DNA of 64,000 nucleotides from Fusarium oxysporum f. sp. lycopersici 4287 (lineage: Eukaryota > Ascomycota > Sordariomycetes > Hypocreales > Nectriaceae). Both the position numbers and the translations under genes were made by a program. The stretch is from contig NC_030999.1 in the NCBI RefSeq assembly GCF_000149955.1, positions 945,917-1,009,916 on the forward strand, read 5' to 3'. Of the stretch, positions 34,377 to 44,537 are shown in pieces. Positions within the stretch are counted from its first letter, which is position 1, and every line of letters begins with the position of its first letter. The notes under the pieces were generated by a model that was given only the letters and a program-made list of their open reading frames with translations, was not told where the DNA came from and did not search any database.

Positions 34377-35801
34377 CTATTCCAAGGGACCTATAGCGAT
34401 CGCGAACCTGATCGTGGCCCGCACCGCGTCCATTTTTGACGTCCATTCCTGACCGTCTGATGCTGCCTTACCTCCCAGATGAAAGAAGAGGTTGCCACGT
34501 TTCTCATTCGTACACTGAAACATCTCTTTGCGTTGTGTCATCCATTTCACGCATCGAAAGAGAAAATGCTCTACCGTTTCCTTTGCCCGCTCGCACGGAC
34601 ATTCATCCGTCGGTTCTGCCCTGATCTGATATAGATAACCGTTCAGTCGCGCCATTCCGGTTCTCAGTTGTGCCAGCACGCTGGCCTCTTTCCATGATAA
34701 CTGATCGTACAGCAGGCGGGTATGCTTACCAGGCAGAGCTGAGTCAACCTTTCTAGAATGCCTCCCAACTCCATCTGGTAGCTTCCTCTCCATTTGTAGA
34801 CCTGCCCTAGTTCGATTGAGAATTGTGGTCTTCGCTTTGGCGAATCCTCTTTGTGGCGTCATGTACGGCTCCGTTGCATAACGGGCTGACATCTTGGCTG
34901 TCTTCTGGATTTTGAGCTCGCTGTCGCGTGGTAGCCAGATGAGTTTGACTCTGTTCCCATCTCCTCGAAGCTTCTCTATAGCATCATATATCTCTCGTAT
35001 ATGCCTTTGACCTGACTGCTGGCGAGGGTTACCTATAGCTTGTGCAGCCGATTTGTTACTTGTCACGATCACAATGACTCGATACTTCATCTCCGACAGG
35101 TAGTTGAGACCATGAGCGATCGATGCCAGTTCGGCTGTGTAGGGGTTGTGTTCTTCTCTCGTACCCAGGGTGACCGAAAAGGCTTCGTTGATCTTGCCGG
35201 CTCTTGCCACGGATATGGGGATTCTAACGGCCCCTCCCATGCCGACCAGATCATTCCTCGCGGAGCTGCTTGTCGCTACTCTGACCGCCCATCCTGCTTT
35301 GGCTAGCTCTTTGATCTTGTCCTCTTCTTCCTCTCCTTGACTGTTCAGTATGACTTGTAGGCGTGCCTCCCATGGTGCGAGGGTGAATGGCTGAATGACT
35401 TCCATGGTATCCTTCGGTAACTCTCTGTATACATCCGCGATGCGCCTGAGTGGAGATATGAAGCGTCTGAAGGCTTTGATTCCTCGTAAGAGATTCCGGA
35501 CCGGGTTGGTCCGCGGCAGCGTGTGTATGTCTACCCACAGCTTGCTTGCTCGTCTCCAGAATCGTTCGTGGATGGTCGCTATGTGGGCTTCAGCCTCAGC
35601 TACTCCTGTCGCCACGCTTGTGAAGGACCCTATAATCGTCTGTGCTCCTATTCTTTGTACTCGATGGATCGTATACGCCGGTACTGTTTTGCATGCATGC
35701 ATCCAGACGTTGGAGGCGTAGTCCACCACAGGCGCTACCATGGCTGTAAAAAGCTGCCTCGTTGTTGAGGGAGCCATTCCCTTCAGTCGTTTCAGTTCCA
35801 T
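34377..35801 (-). pseudogene. LINE ORF2 C-terminal part with inactive RNase H
   Basis: 474-codon open frame starting inside the RT thumb (MELKRLKGMAPSTTRQLFTA), then an RNase H domain and a terminal cysteine-rich region with CPCERAKETVEHFLFRC. The RNase H core reads ATSSSARNDLVGMGG and IVIVTSNKSAA, where active relatives have Asp in the TDGS-like and TDNKSA-like positions, so at least two catalytic acids look lost; the Glu of YTAELASIAHGL is kept. Upstream the frame is broken by a TAG at 36008-36010 (Trp expected) and a frameshift near 35850. Confidence 0.82.
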
Positions 35802-36118
35802 CGCAGCCTCAAGTCCTTTCGTCGCTGCCCTTGCAATGTGCTGTTTGTAGCGAAGTCCATGACGACCCCGAGAATCTTGACTTGATCCTTCGGAAAGACT
35901 CTCTCACACTTGATAGTGAATGGTTCAGAGTCTACCCTGCTTGTGTATCTGGTGAAATGTATGATCGCCGTTTTTTCCGCCTCAAAAGTCGCACCACTCC
36001 GTCTCTCCTAGTCAAGAGCTTTGTCGATGACCGCTTGTATCCCTCTCCGGTTGCTCTGGGCTGTCGGTCCCAATACCCACGCCGTGTAGTCATCGACGAA
36101 GGCGATGGCACCGCCATT

Positions 36119-37659
36119 TCTATCGGCCAGTATTTCCGCTGTTAGCTCCTTGTAGGGTACTAATACAGGCCCTACGCCGGCGCGAGCCATCATCTGACCC
36201 CAGAAAGGCTGATCTCCGAAGAAAGGAACGATGACGGTCGGGCGTCCGGCCGCTATACCGGCAGCGGTTGTACCGGCGCCACCGTGGTGAACAACGACCG
36301 ATACTCGTTGGAAGAGCCAATCGTGCGGACAATTTCCGATGAGATAGACGTTATCGGGGACTTCGCCAACTCCGACGCCGCCCCATCCTTTCGACACGAT
36401 CGCCCGAACCCCGCGAGCTCGACTGCCTTCAAGATCATATTCGTGAGCGTTTGCGGATCCTTAACAACGATCGATCCGAAACCGATGTAAATTGGTGGAA
36501 GTCCTGCTTCAAGAAAGTCCAGAAGATCTTTTGGGGGCGTGTAAGAGCTCGCGAGTGGTAGGAAAGAAAAGCCCGTGATGTTTAGGTGTTCGTCCCAATC
36601 AGAAGGCTTGGGTATCAGAGTTTGTGACCAGAGATAACTGTATGGAATGCGAAGTCTGGAGAGAAGCTGGAACCCCCACATTGGACTGATGGGATCGACG
36701 TGAAGTGTTTGACGGCGGAACTTGTTGATGAGGTCGCCCAGCCTAAGATTGTCAGTCAATGACTCAGAGGGGGACCAAGATACTCACCCTTGCCATGTTA
36801 GAAGCTCCACCATCATGAAAGAGAGGTAGTTGGCGACCTTGGCGTCGGCATCTCCGTAGCTCATAGCAGCCAGAGGGTGGGGGAAAGCTTTGGTAGGTGA
36901 CCAAGGCATTGTGAAGACCATGTGCAATGGAATATTGAGCTTTTGAGCGCAGTGAATGTGACCCATCGATGGAGGATTGGCAATAATAACATGCGCAAGG
37001 AACAGATCATCAACGTTTTCCACGTTCGCCGCTTTCACAGGATCTCCCATTCCATCACCTGCCTCGATACAACTCCTCCAGGTACCAGAGATAATCTCCA
37101 TCATTTCTTTTCGTCTTTTCCCAACATCGCCCTCCTTAAGACTATCCTTGTTCGGTAATAATCCAGGGTTCTTAACCATATACGCCATGAGAGCTTTGGG
37201 GTCTCCCCCAATGTTGAAGAACTCAACACCTTGTGCTTCTACAAACTCCTTGAAACTAGCATGCGTGCATATCCGTACTCGATGACCGTAGGGAGGCTTC
37301 ATCAACAATTGTGCGATCGGAATAAATGGTTGGACATCGCCTCGAGAGCCCACGATATGGATCGCAATATTTAGTCGCGGGCCTTCGGCTGGCTTCTCTA
37401 CACCTGGGAGGAAGGCGACGGTACTTGTTCGACGCGGTTTTGACGACTTCGGCGGTAGTAAATGCTCTGAATCTGCTCCATCACCCGCGAAGGATTCCTT
37501 TAGGTGTTCGCACCATTGGGCCAGGGCTTGGGGAGTGTCGTGGAATTGAACTTTGACACGACCATCGTCGATGACATTGCCCGAAGGGCCATTGTCGGTG
37601 TCACTGTCATCAATCGCGACATGGCCGAGTCCATGGGACTTGATGCGACTGAGGTCCAT
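36119..37659 (-). pseudogene. UDP-glycosyltransferase (sterol-glucosyltransferase-like), truncated by a LINE
   Basis: Starts at ATG 37659. Exon 1 is 36788-37659, the intron 36743-36787 (GTGAGT..TTAG, 45 bp), and exon 2 continues below 36742. The N-terminal motif HIVGSRGDVQPFIPIAQLL and the donor-binding signature VVVHHGGAGTTAAGIAAGRP with PFFGDQPFWGQMM mark a GT1/GT28-type enzyme that moves sugar from a UDP-sugar to a lipid or sterol. Two defects: a 1-bp deletion in the G run near 36410 (frame lost after KAVELAG and resumed at VSKGWGGVG), and loss of the C-terminus after VPYKELTAEILAD, where the reading frame runs into LINE RT sequence. The usual C-terminal 50 to 100 residues are absent. Confidence 0.85.
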
Positions 37660-38246
37660 CTTGTAGGGTTGTGGTGGGTGTAGGGGAGGATGATGAAGTT
37701 GAAGAGGTCAATTGAAGATATTTGATACAAGCCGAGGCACGCTCGTTACCGTTTAGGCCAAAGACGTTGAGATTGACATTCCATTGCGCTTGAAGTCATT
37801 TGTGGGGTCGAGGTAAGATTTAAATGTTTGATACGACTGGACATCTACTAAACGTTAGCACGATGCAATGCCAGACGGTACAGGAGACTGACTGGTCAGG
37901 GATGGTTTAGGCTGGTCTAGACCAAACTCTGTCTGACCCTTTGCATTGGCTTTGGCTTTGAATAGTGATCAACTGCCTGCCTCATTAGTGCTTTAGTTGA
38001 ACTGGGTCTTCCAGCGGTGCCGAGGTGCTGATAAGAATATTGTTGAAATGACTCAGATTCTTCCACGTAAGTATCACATGAGTAGCTGAGTCCGGCGATC
38101 CGAATAAATTCGTTTTTGTTCATTTTGTCTCTCCCTTGCGTCATTCTACAGCTGTTTCCGTACCTCCCGAGCTCACAGGGCTAGTCGCGGCTTCTAGATG
38201 CCGAGTCGCATTTGATCGTCCCAAGCTACTAATTTTTGAGCCCCTA
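37660..38246. other. Intergenic, no gene supported
   Basis: Lies upstream of the glycosyltransferase start and downstream of the dehydrogenase stop. Short open frames only. Confidence 0.5.
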
Positions 38247-39291
38247 TTAATTCTCTGCATTAAAGTTCCCTCCAATCCTCTTCTGTATTTCAGCGACATT
38301 GGCCTTACCCCGGCCCTTATAGGCTTCGTAGGCCAGCCTATGAGCGTGTATCCCCTTTGAAAACAACTCTCGTTTATCTTTCCATCCCGTCAAAGACCGC
38401 AGTTTGTCACTTCCTACCCATTGACTGAAGCTGAAGACGAAATGCAGTCCTGGCGGAAAGGATGGCTCTGCCTCAGAAGCTGGGACGAACTGAACACCTC
38501 TGTCAAAACCGTACTCTTTGGCTACAGCTCTTGCAACCTCTTCGAGTGTCTCGTAACGATAGCCAGACACATTGAAGAATTGGCAGCCTACGGCTCGTCG
38601 ATCGTCAAGTTCCGCAAGAGAAACGTAAGCCCTGCCACAATCATCAACATGAGTTGAGTGCATGATGCTGTTAGGATCTCCGGGAATCCGAAGAACCTCG
38701 GATCCCTTTTCTCGCTGATCGGCAGCATAGTCGAATATAGCGCCATAGTAGCTGTTTGAATATCCAAAGACGCATGTTGGTCTGATGACCGCCGCATCGA
38801 AGAGCTCCGTATAGTTGAAGACCTTGGCAGAGTTTGTTGTGCGCTCCTTCAATATCTCTGGTACATTCAATGGCGACGCTTCAGTATGAGGCACAAGACC
38901 AGGGGTGCCGTGCAGTCCAGTCATACCATAGTCCTTGCAGTCAGACGACCAGAGAACCAGAGGTCGGACTCTGTTTTCGTTACTCTTCTCAGCCAGCCTC
39001 TTGACACAAGCCATAACCTCTCCGAAGTGTGCAGCATAGCCTAGAATCTTCTCCGTGCAACTGACTATTGTATCGAAAGTGCTGACCTCTACGAAAAGTG
39101 TTTCCAGGAAACTGAGATCAGTGAAAGATCCCACTACAGGAATAATTTCAGAAAGTGCAAGTTCCTCTCGAGCTTGTGGATTTCTGGTGAGACCATAGGT
39201 ATTCCAGCCTGCTCTCACAAAGGCTCGACCAGCGCTGCCCTCAAATCAAACAAATCAAATCCGGGGTCATATTTGAGATATTTGATAACTC

Positions 39292-42176
39292 TCAAGACTG
39301 GATTTGTTGTTTGAAATATTTATTCAAATATTTCAAATATTTCAAATCTGACTCTCTATGCTTCCATGCTAACATCTCCAATCTCCCATTGGACCTCCTC
39401 CCCCCACCTATTGTCGCCCCTAGCTTCACCGCACCATGTCTGACCCAGTTCTTAAGGCATTGTAACTTCTCCAGCGTTTCCGTCGTCATCGAAAGCCTCT
39501 GCGTCGTCAGCGTTAGCTTGGCTAGGCTGAACGACCACTCGCAATCAGTCGCCATCGCCGGTATCGCGAGTATATCGAGAGCCAATTGGNNNNNNNNNNN
39601 NNNNNNNNNNNNNNNNNNNNNNNNNNNNNNNNNNNNNNNNNNNNNNNNNNNNNNNNNNNNNNNNNNNNNNNNNNNNNNNNNNNNNNNNNNNNNNNNNNNN
39701 NNNNNNNNNNNNNNNNNNNNNNNNNNNNNNNNNNNNNNNNNNNNNNNNNNNNNNNNNNNNNNNNNNNNNNNNNNNNNNNNNNNNNNNNNNNNNNNNNNNN
39801 NNNNNNNNNNNNNNNNNNNNNNNNNNNNNNNNNNNNNNNNNNNNNNNNNNNNNNNNNNNNNNNNNNNNNNNNNNNNNNNNNNNNNNNNNNNNNNNNNNNN
39901 NNNNNNNNNNNNNNNNNNNNNTTGAACACGCAAACTTCAGTTGTCGTCCTTGGTACGCTTAAGGATGTCGATGTGTCCATGATCATCTTCTGCTGCTCAT
40001 CCACCGGCCGGTTGCAGTGGTACCAACGGTCCAAGTAGTCAGACAGTCCAATTTTGGCATCCCTCACCCACACAAGCTGCTCTTCCGACGCCCAGTTCAC
40101 CTCCAGATAGTTCATGCCGAGTGATGGGTGGAGGATGATGGATGCAGCGAACAACGGTGAGTCTCCAAGCTTGGTGTAGTACTCGTTTAGTTTCTGCCAG
40201 GCAGTCATGATGGACAGTCTTAAATAGTGTCGGTGATCCTTTCCCATGTCATCGATTCCTAATGATCCTGATGGCTTGCCTGATCCATCATCGCATTGTC
40301 TCGAGCCACGATCTGACAAGGGGCCTTGCCTGGACTTTCGCGGATGGATATCCGTCTCGCAATCCCTAAATCGAGCAGGAAGCTGCCGGTTACGGTCTGG
40401 TCGCCCTCGAGCCTGCTCGGCCTGCGAGTTGGTGTCCTGTCCCCCTGCCTCGTCTGGAACGGCATGATGGAACAGCTTCCGATCCTCTAGGTGTTCCAGC
40501 AAGTACTCCATACCCGTCATCACTTCCCAGAGCCGTCCGTTACCTCCTTCGCTGCCCCAGCCCTGCGTTCTCATAGTCTGTAGATAGAATGGCTCAAGAA
40601 TAAGTTTGATTTCTGCCAACAGTCTCCAGTCATCTCCCTTCAGCATGTCGGCCTCCGGTAGCCATTTCTCCACTTCTGGGTGGACCAAGAACGCCCTGAT
40701 GTCTCCCTGCTTGACGAGCGCTCGAGAGATCATGAGGTAAGTGGAGTTCCATCTCGTATCGTTATTCATTACGACCTCTAGCTCTGCCGTCGACTCACTC
40801 GCCAAGAGGTATTCTTGTGCTTCGTCGTTCTCGCGTGAGATCCTTTTGAAGAGCTCACACCTCTGAGGGGAAGATCTGATGAATTTGACAACATTGTGGA
40901 GCTTTCCCACCGGCCCTTTCTTTCTCCAGTGTCGTAGGTCATCCTCGCGCCGGCCGAGAAGATCAAATACCTGCGATTCGGCCTCGAAAGACTCGAAATC
41001 TTCGCCGTAGAGAAAGGCGCGAGCAACCAGGTTCAGGATATGCCCATAACAGCGCATACGTCTGGCCCGAACGTCCGCCAGACTCATCTCTGCGTCGAGA
41101 TCTCCGTAAAAGTTCACGAGACAGCTGTCGTTTGAAGATGCGTTGTCCGAGATCACGGTTCCGACTCGGTCCTCTATCTTCCATTCTCGCACAACTTGCC
41201 CGAGCGTCACCGCAAGACTTTCTCCGCTATGACACCCTAGCTGGCGACGGAGTGCCAATAGGCGCGACTGGTGCTTGCCCTGGCGGTCAAGAAAATGAGC
41301 TGTGACTGCCATAACAGCATGCCGATTAGGCGATGTCCACAGGTCGAACCCCAGATGGATTTTAGTAAGGGCATCTGAGAGCTCCTGCTTGATCTCATCT
41401 TTCTTAGACTTGTACGTGTCATCCAGCAAACGGCCCATCGATTGCCGGCTCCATGGTATCTGGTCAGCTAGGTGAGGGTCAAGCTGCCAAGCGAGCTGCT
41501 GAAAGAATGTATCGCTGAAGAAGGAAAAAGGAACATTGGTGTTGATCAGAAGTCCCAGGCTCAGTTCTCGGATCATCTTGACTCTAGCACGCGGCACGGC
41601 GCTGTACTGCAAGCGTCGTCGCTTGGGCCGTTCAGATTCATCGGTTGACAGATCTGGATCAGCTGCTTGACTGCTCTCGAAAATCCTGTGAGACCTGGCG
41701 TTGGTCAATAGTGCTCAAGCTCGCGACGTCACATTCACATTCACATACTTGCGGAGATGGTCCGCTGCCGAACTCGTAGCAGCAGCGGCGAAGAACTCAG
41801 GCTGACCCTTCGCGTCACACAAACGACAGGCCCAGTAAGGACTCAAAGGACTATCGTTAGTGTCGATCTCAACAAGAAAAAATCCATGGCGCTTGATCCA
41901 GCTCTTCCGGCCCTTCGAGCCCTTCCGGGACAAGGACTCTTCCAAAACATATCGTTTGTTCCTCCACACTGCTCGCGGAAGATCTGCAACAGTAGGGTGG
42001 TCTGGCAATGCCGACTGCGTCGTCAGCTCGAATTGACTCGCCAAATTCCTCGGTGGTCGAAGAAAAGAAAAGGCAGAGGGTGGAGGCGAAGGAAGCATGA
42101 TGTCGTCGGATTCCATCGGGTTAGGCGTCGACTCGTGGGAGGAATGGTACGCGTTGAAAGGTAAACAAACTAGCAC
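39292..42176 (-). CDS. hAT transposase (contains an assembly gap)
   Basis: Exon 1 is 41749-42176 (an inner ATG at 42116 is also possible) and carries a BED-like zinc finger: YWACRLCDAK, then a His in DHLRK across the junction. The intron is 41695-41748 (GTATGT..CCAG, 54 bp). Exon 2 begins SHRIFESSQAADPDLSTDES and holds the catalytic body (KIHLGFDLWTSPNRHAVMAV, VISDNASSND, CYGHILNLVARAFLYGE, NDTRWNSTYLMI). After the gap (39590-39921) the C-terminal dimerisation block QLALDILAIPAMATDCEWSF and LTTQRLSM follows to stop 39292-39294. The two sides of the gap are in different frames, so the N count is probably not exact. No stop is seen outside the gap. Confidence 0.88.
39590..39921. other. Assembly gap (332 N)
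   Basis: Run of N inside the hAT transposase. 332 is not a multiple of three and the flanking coding frames disagree. Confidence 0.99.
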
Positions 42177-42589
42177 TGACGCGACTTGATGTCGCTAGGA
42201 CGGGACGTAAAAGTTAAGGAGCTACTTTCTCCCCCACCAGCCTGACCGTGGTACTGGGGTAGCTCACTAATGGAAGGCTTGATGGATGACTTTGATTGGC
42301 TGGGGTCGCTCACCAGCCAGGTTCCGGGTAAGCTGTGAAAGCGCGGTCAACGGTCTGGCAGCATGGACGCTGGATGGCATATTGTGTATCAAATATATCA
42401 AATGTTATTTCAAATCGAGGATTTTGTATTTGTTTGATTGAAATAAAATTTTGGCATATTTGATTGATTTGTTTGGCAATTTGTTTGATTGGATTTGATC
42501 TGGGGGCTGCGCTGGGCTCGACAAACTGCTGAGCCGATATAACCATTGGCTCCAGTAAAAAGTACATTGCGTTGTCTGTTTTCAGTCAT

Positions 42590-44537
42590 GATGGCGGTGA
42601 TCGTCTCAAATGAGAAATGAAGAGTTGGTATTCATCCGCCATCTTGTCAAGCAATTTGAGATTAAATGCCTTTTCAACGATGATGAGGTCCATGAACGAC
42701 GCTGAAGATTATGTCAGTTAAAGGACGCATAACGTTACGATAACGTTAACATAACGTTAAACGCCTGGATCCTTGGACACGATGTCTTTTGGTGGTTTTA
42801 AAGGGTTTCTTGCCTGTACTGCTGTTGTGACAGCTTTGCTCAACCGGCTTTACGGATTGGTTCGATGAGAATATATACCTCACTCTATTCACGGAATCAG
42901 CTGGAGCGGTCATGGGAAAATGGCAAATCGATGAAAAAAGGTGGGACAAGGCGGGCTGTGAGTCTCTCCAAATGATGTTGGCGATAGTTGAAGCCAAGGC
43001 TCCATGCTAGTGACAACCTCCAGTTGAGCAGATCCAAAAATTGAAAGACAGGTGTCGCAGGGTAGGCATTAGTAATCTAGCTGTATGCTTTAAGTAACTC
43101 TGCGGGATGGAATTCCCCGCACAAGAGAAAAACTTAGAACAATCAATCAACACATTTGCTGCTGCTCATCATATTCACTCTAACCCTTTAAGCACGCTCA
43201 GTGCGACAACAGGTTAGCAGTTGCTCCCGTTGATAAAGTTTGACATGCATGCAGTAAATGGCAAAAAGACGACTCACAAAAACATACAACAGCGGGGATT
43301 CGCTGGTCGTCACCGACCCAACTACTAATCCGCCAGTTAGTGGCTTGACTATGGGAGAGCGGACGGGGAGTCTTCCATAGTCAAGCCAGGTCTTGGCAAA
43401 AATCTTGAGATTTCCCGATGTTATCCCGGTTTGAACTAGACACGTGATGATGCGATTTCAAAACAACTCCGACGACCGGCCTCGACAGGTTCCTCTTTCC
43501 ACCGTTTTGGCGTATCGACCGTTATCAGCCGTAACACCGTTGGAGACGGTTATGCCAAACGCTGACACCATAACGGTGCCTGCTCCATTCCTTTACTCCC
43601 ACGCCCCTCCATTTCGGTCAGCTCTTGTTTTAGATAGCAGCTAATGACCCTGGCATCAACGCCAACCTCCTAATTCTAGTAGTGGTGAGATTTAAGTGAG
43701 ACTAAAAATAACATTTAATTGGATCATGCATGTACTCTTAGATTTCGCCATCCACCTTTGCCGCTCGCCTCACTTTATTTATTGGCTTAGATGATACGAG
43801 TGCCACTCCTCCGATTAAGACAGTCTACCTTAGCCCCTCAGCTCGCACACAAGGTCTTCCCATTACGCATCTAGATTTTAGAATTAGCCCAAGTCAAATA
43901 TTATAATTAATATATTTAATAGATGCCAATTCCATCTACGTAGATGATTCTTGCGTTAAAATTAACACTAAAAATAATTCACTCATGCCTAGGCTGGTGG
44001 ATGAATGTGACAGTATGAATCTTTGATGAGCTGTAGTATCCACTAGGTCAAGACAAAGTCCCGCAGAATTCGCTTGTGTTGCCTGAAGTGAGCGGTAAGC
44101 CATACAAACTTGAACCACTACCACTCACTGTCCATATGCCTAATATTGCGACGTAGACATAATGAGCGCCACCACCCGCTGGCATGAACCAGGCGACCAT
44201 TCAATTGCGACGTCGTCCCATTACCTGACAATGGGTTTTCTTCTTTATCTGCCATCCGCCATTCGTGCGTCGCCATTCGCTCCGCATTTAAGAGGCAGTT
44301 GCTTTGACATGGATTTCTTCGCCAATCATGTAGCTACAACGCCCAGCCTGCCGCAAGTTGCTGCACAGAGGGCGCCGTGAGGCTGACGGAATCCTCACAT
44401 CTCCTCAGGGCCTGATATATGCCCGCCGCCTCCAAAAGCATGCGGGCCTCGCTATGCGCCTCCTCGAGCGCTTCTCTGTTGCGATTGTCTGTCCATATAA
44501 CATCACGTCTTCCTCCGCTCGACATCGATCGCCGACC
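42590..44537. other. Intergenic region upstream of NLR copy B
   Basis: No gene supported. It contains a cluster of AACGTTA-type motifs at about 42729-42762 and a 14-bp inverted repeat at 43341-43388. The stretch near 43446 beginning CACGTGATGATGC recurs near 58446. An AT-rich patch lies at 43890-43925. The open frame upstream of ATG 44538 runs in frame from 44358, but its sequence does not match copy A, so it is taken as 5' leader. Confidence 0.5.
43341..43388. other. 14-bp perfect inverted repeat (hairpin)
   Basis: Arms TGGCTTGACTATGG (43341-43354) and CCATAGTCAAGCCA (43375-43388) with a 20-nt GC-rich loop. No flanking T run or gene end, so a terminator role is unlikely. It could be a remnant of a small inverted-repeat element. 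Confidence 0.8.

Larger units (their letters stand above)
34035..36120 (-). mobile_element. 5'-truncated Tad-like LINE
   Basis: Sense strand is minus. Sequence starts inside the RT domain at the catalytic block AFVDDYTAWVLGP (about 36110), continues through the RT thumb and RNase H, and ends in a roughly 300-bp 3' untranslated region finishing with GTAATAG and the AC/TG run near 34040. Everything upstream of the RT palm is missing. It is fused directly to glycosyltransferase sequence at about 36120. The other flank is the V-ATPase pseudogene's 3' side (plus the later Copia), so the element does not sit between two halves of one target. Confidence 0.82.
39230..42514 (-). mobile_element. hAT-superfamily DNA transposon
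   Basis: Ends are imperfect terminal inverted repeats: the left begins CAGCGCTGCCCTCAAATCAA, the right (reverse complement) CAGCGCAGCCCCCAGATCAA; the first 21 positions match at 18. An 8-bp target duplication GGCTCGAC occurs at 39222-39229 and 42515-42522. It encodes a BED-finger/hAT transposase on the minus strand. Both subterminal regions are full of TTTGA/TCAAA motifs. A 332-base N gap lies inside. Confidence 0.95.
38247..42589 (-). pseudogene. NAD(P)-binding dehydrogenase/epimerase gene interrupted by a hAT element
   Basis: The 5' part is 42515-42589 (25 codons) and contains the dinucleotide-binding motif TGANGYIGSAV. The 3' part is 38247-39221 (325 codons including stop), starting FVRAGWNTYGLTRNPQA. 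Between them sits the hAT element 39230-42514 plus one copy of its 8-bp target duplication. Without the insertion the two parts are in one continuous frame of 350 codons with no other lesion, which supports a recent insertion. The rest of the domain fits atypical SDRs or NAD-dependent epimerases: LVLWSSDCKDYG, AAVIRPTCVFGYSNSYYGAI, HSTHVDDCGRAYVSLAEL and a C-terminal helical region. Substrate unknown. The 3' part alone lacks the cofactor-binding loop. Confidence 0.9.
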
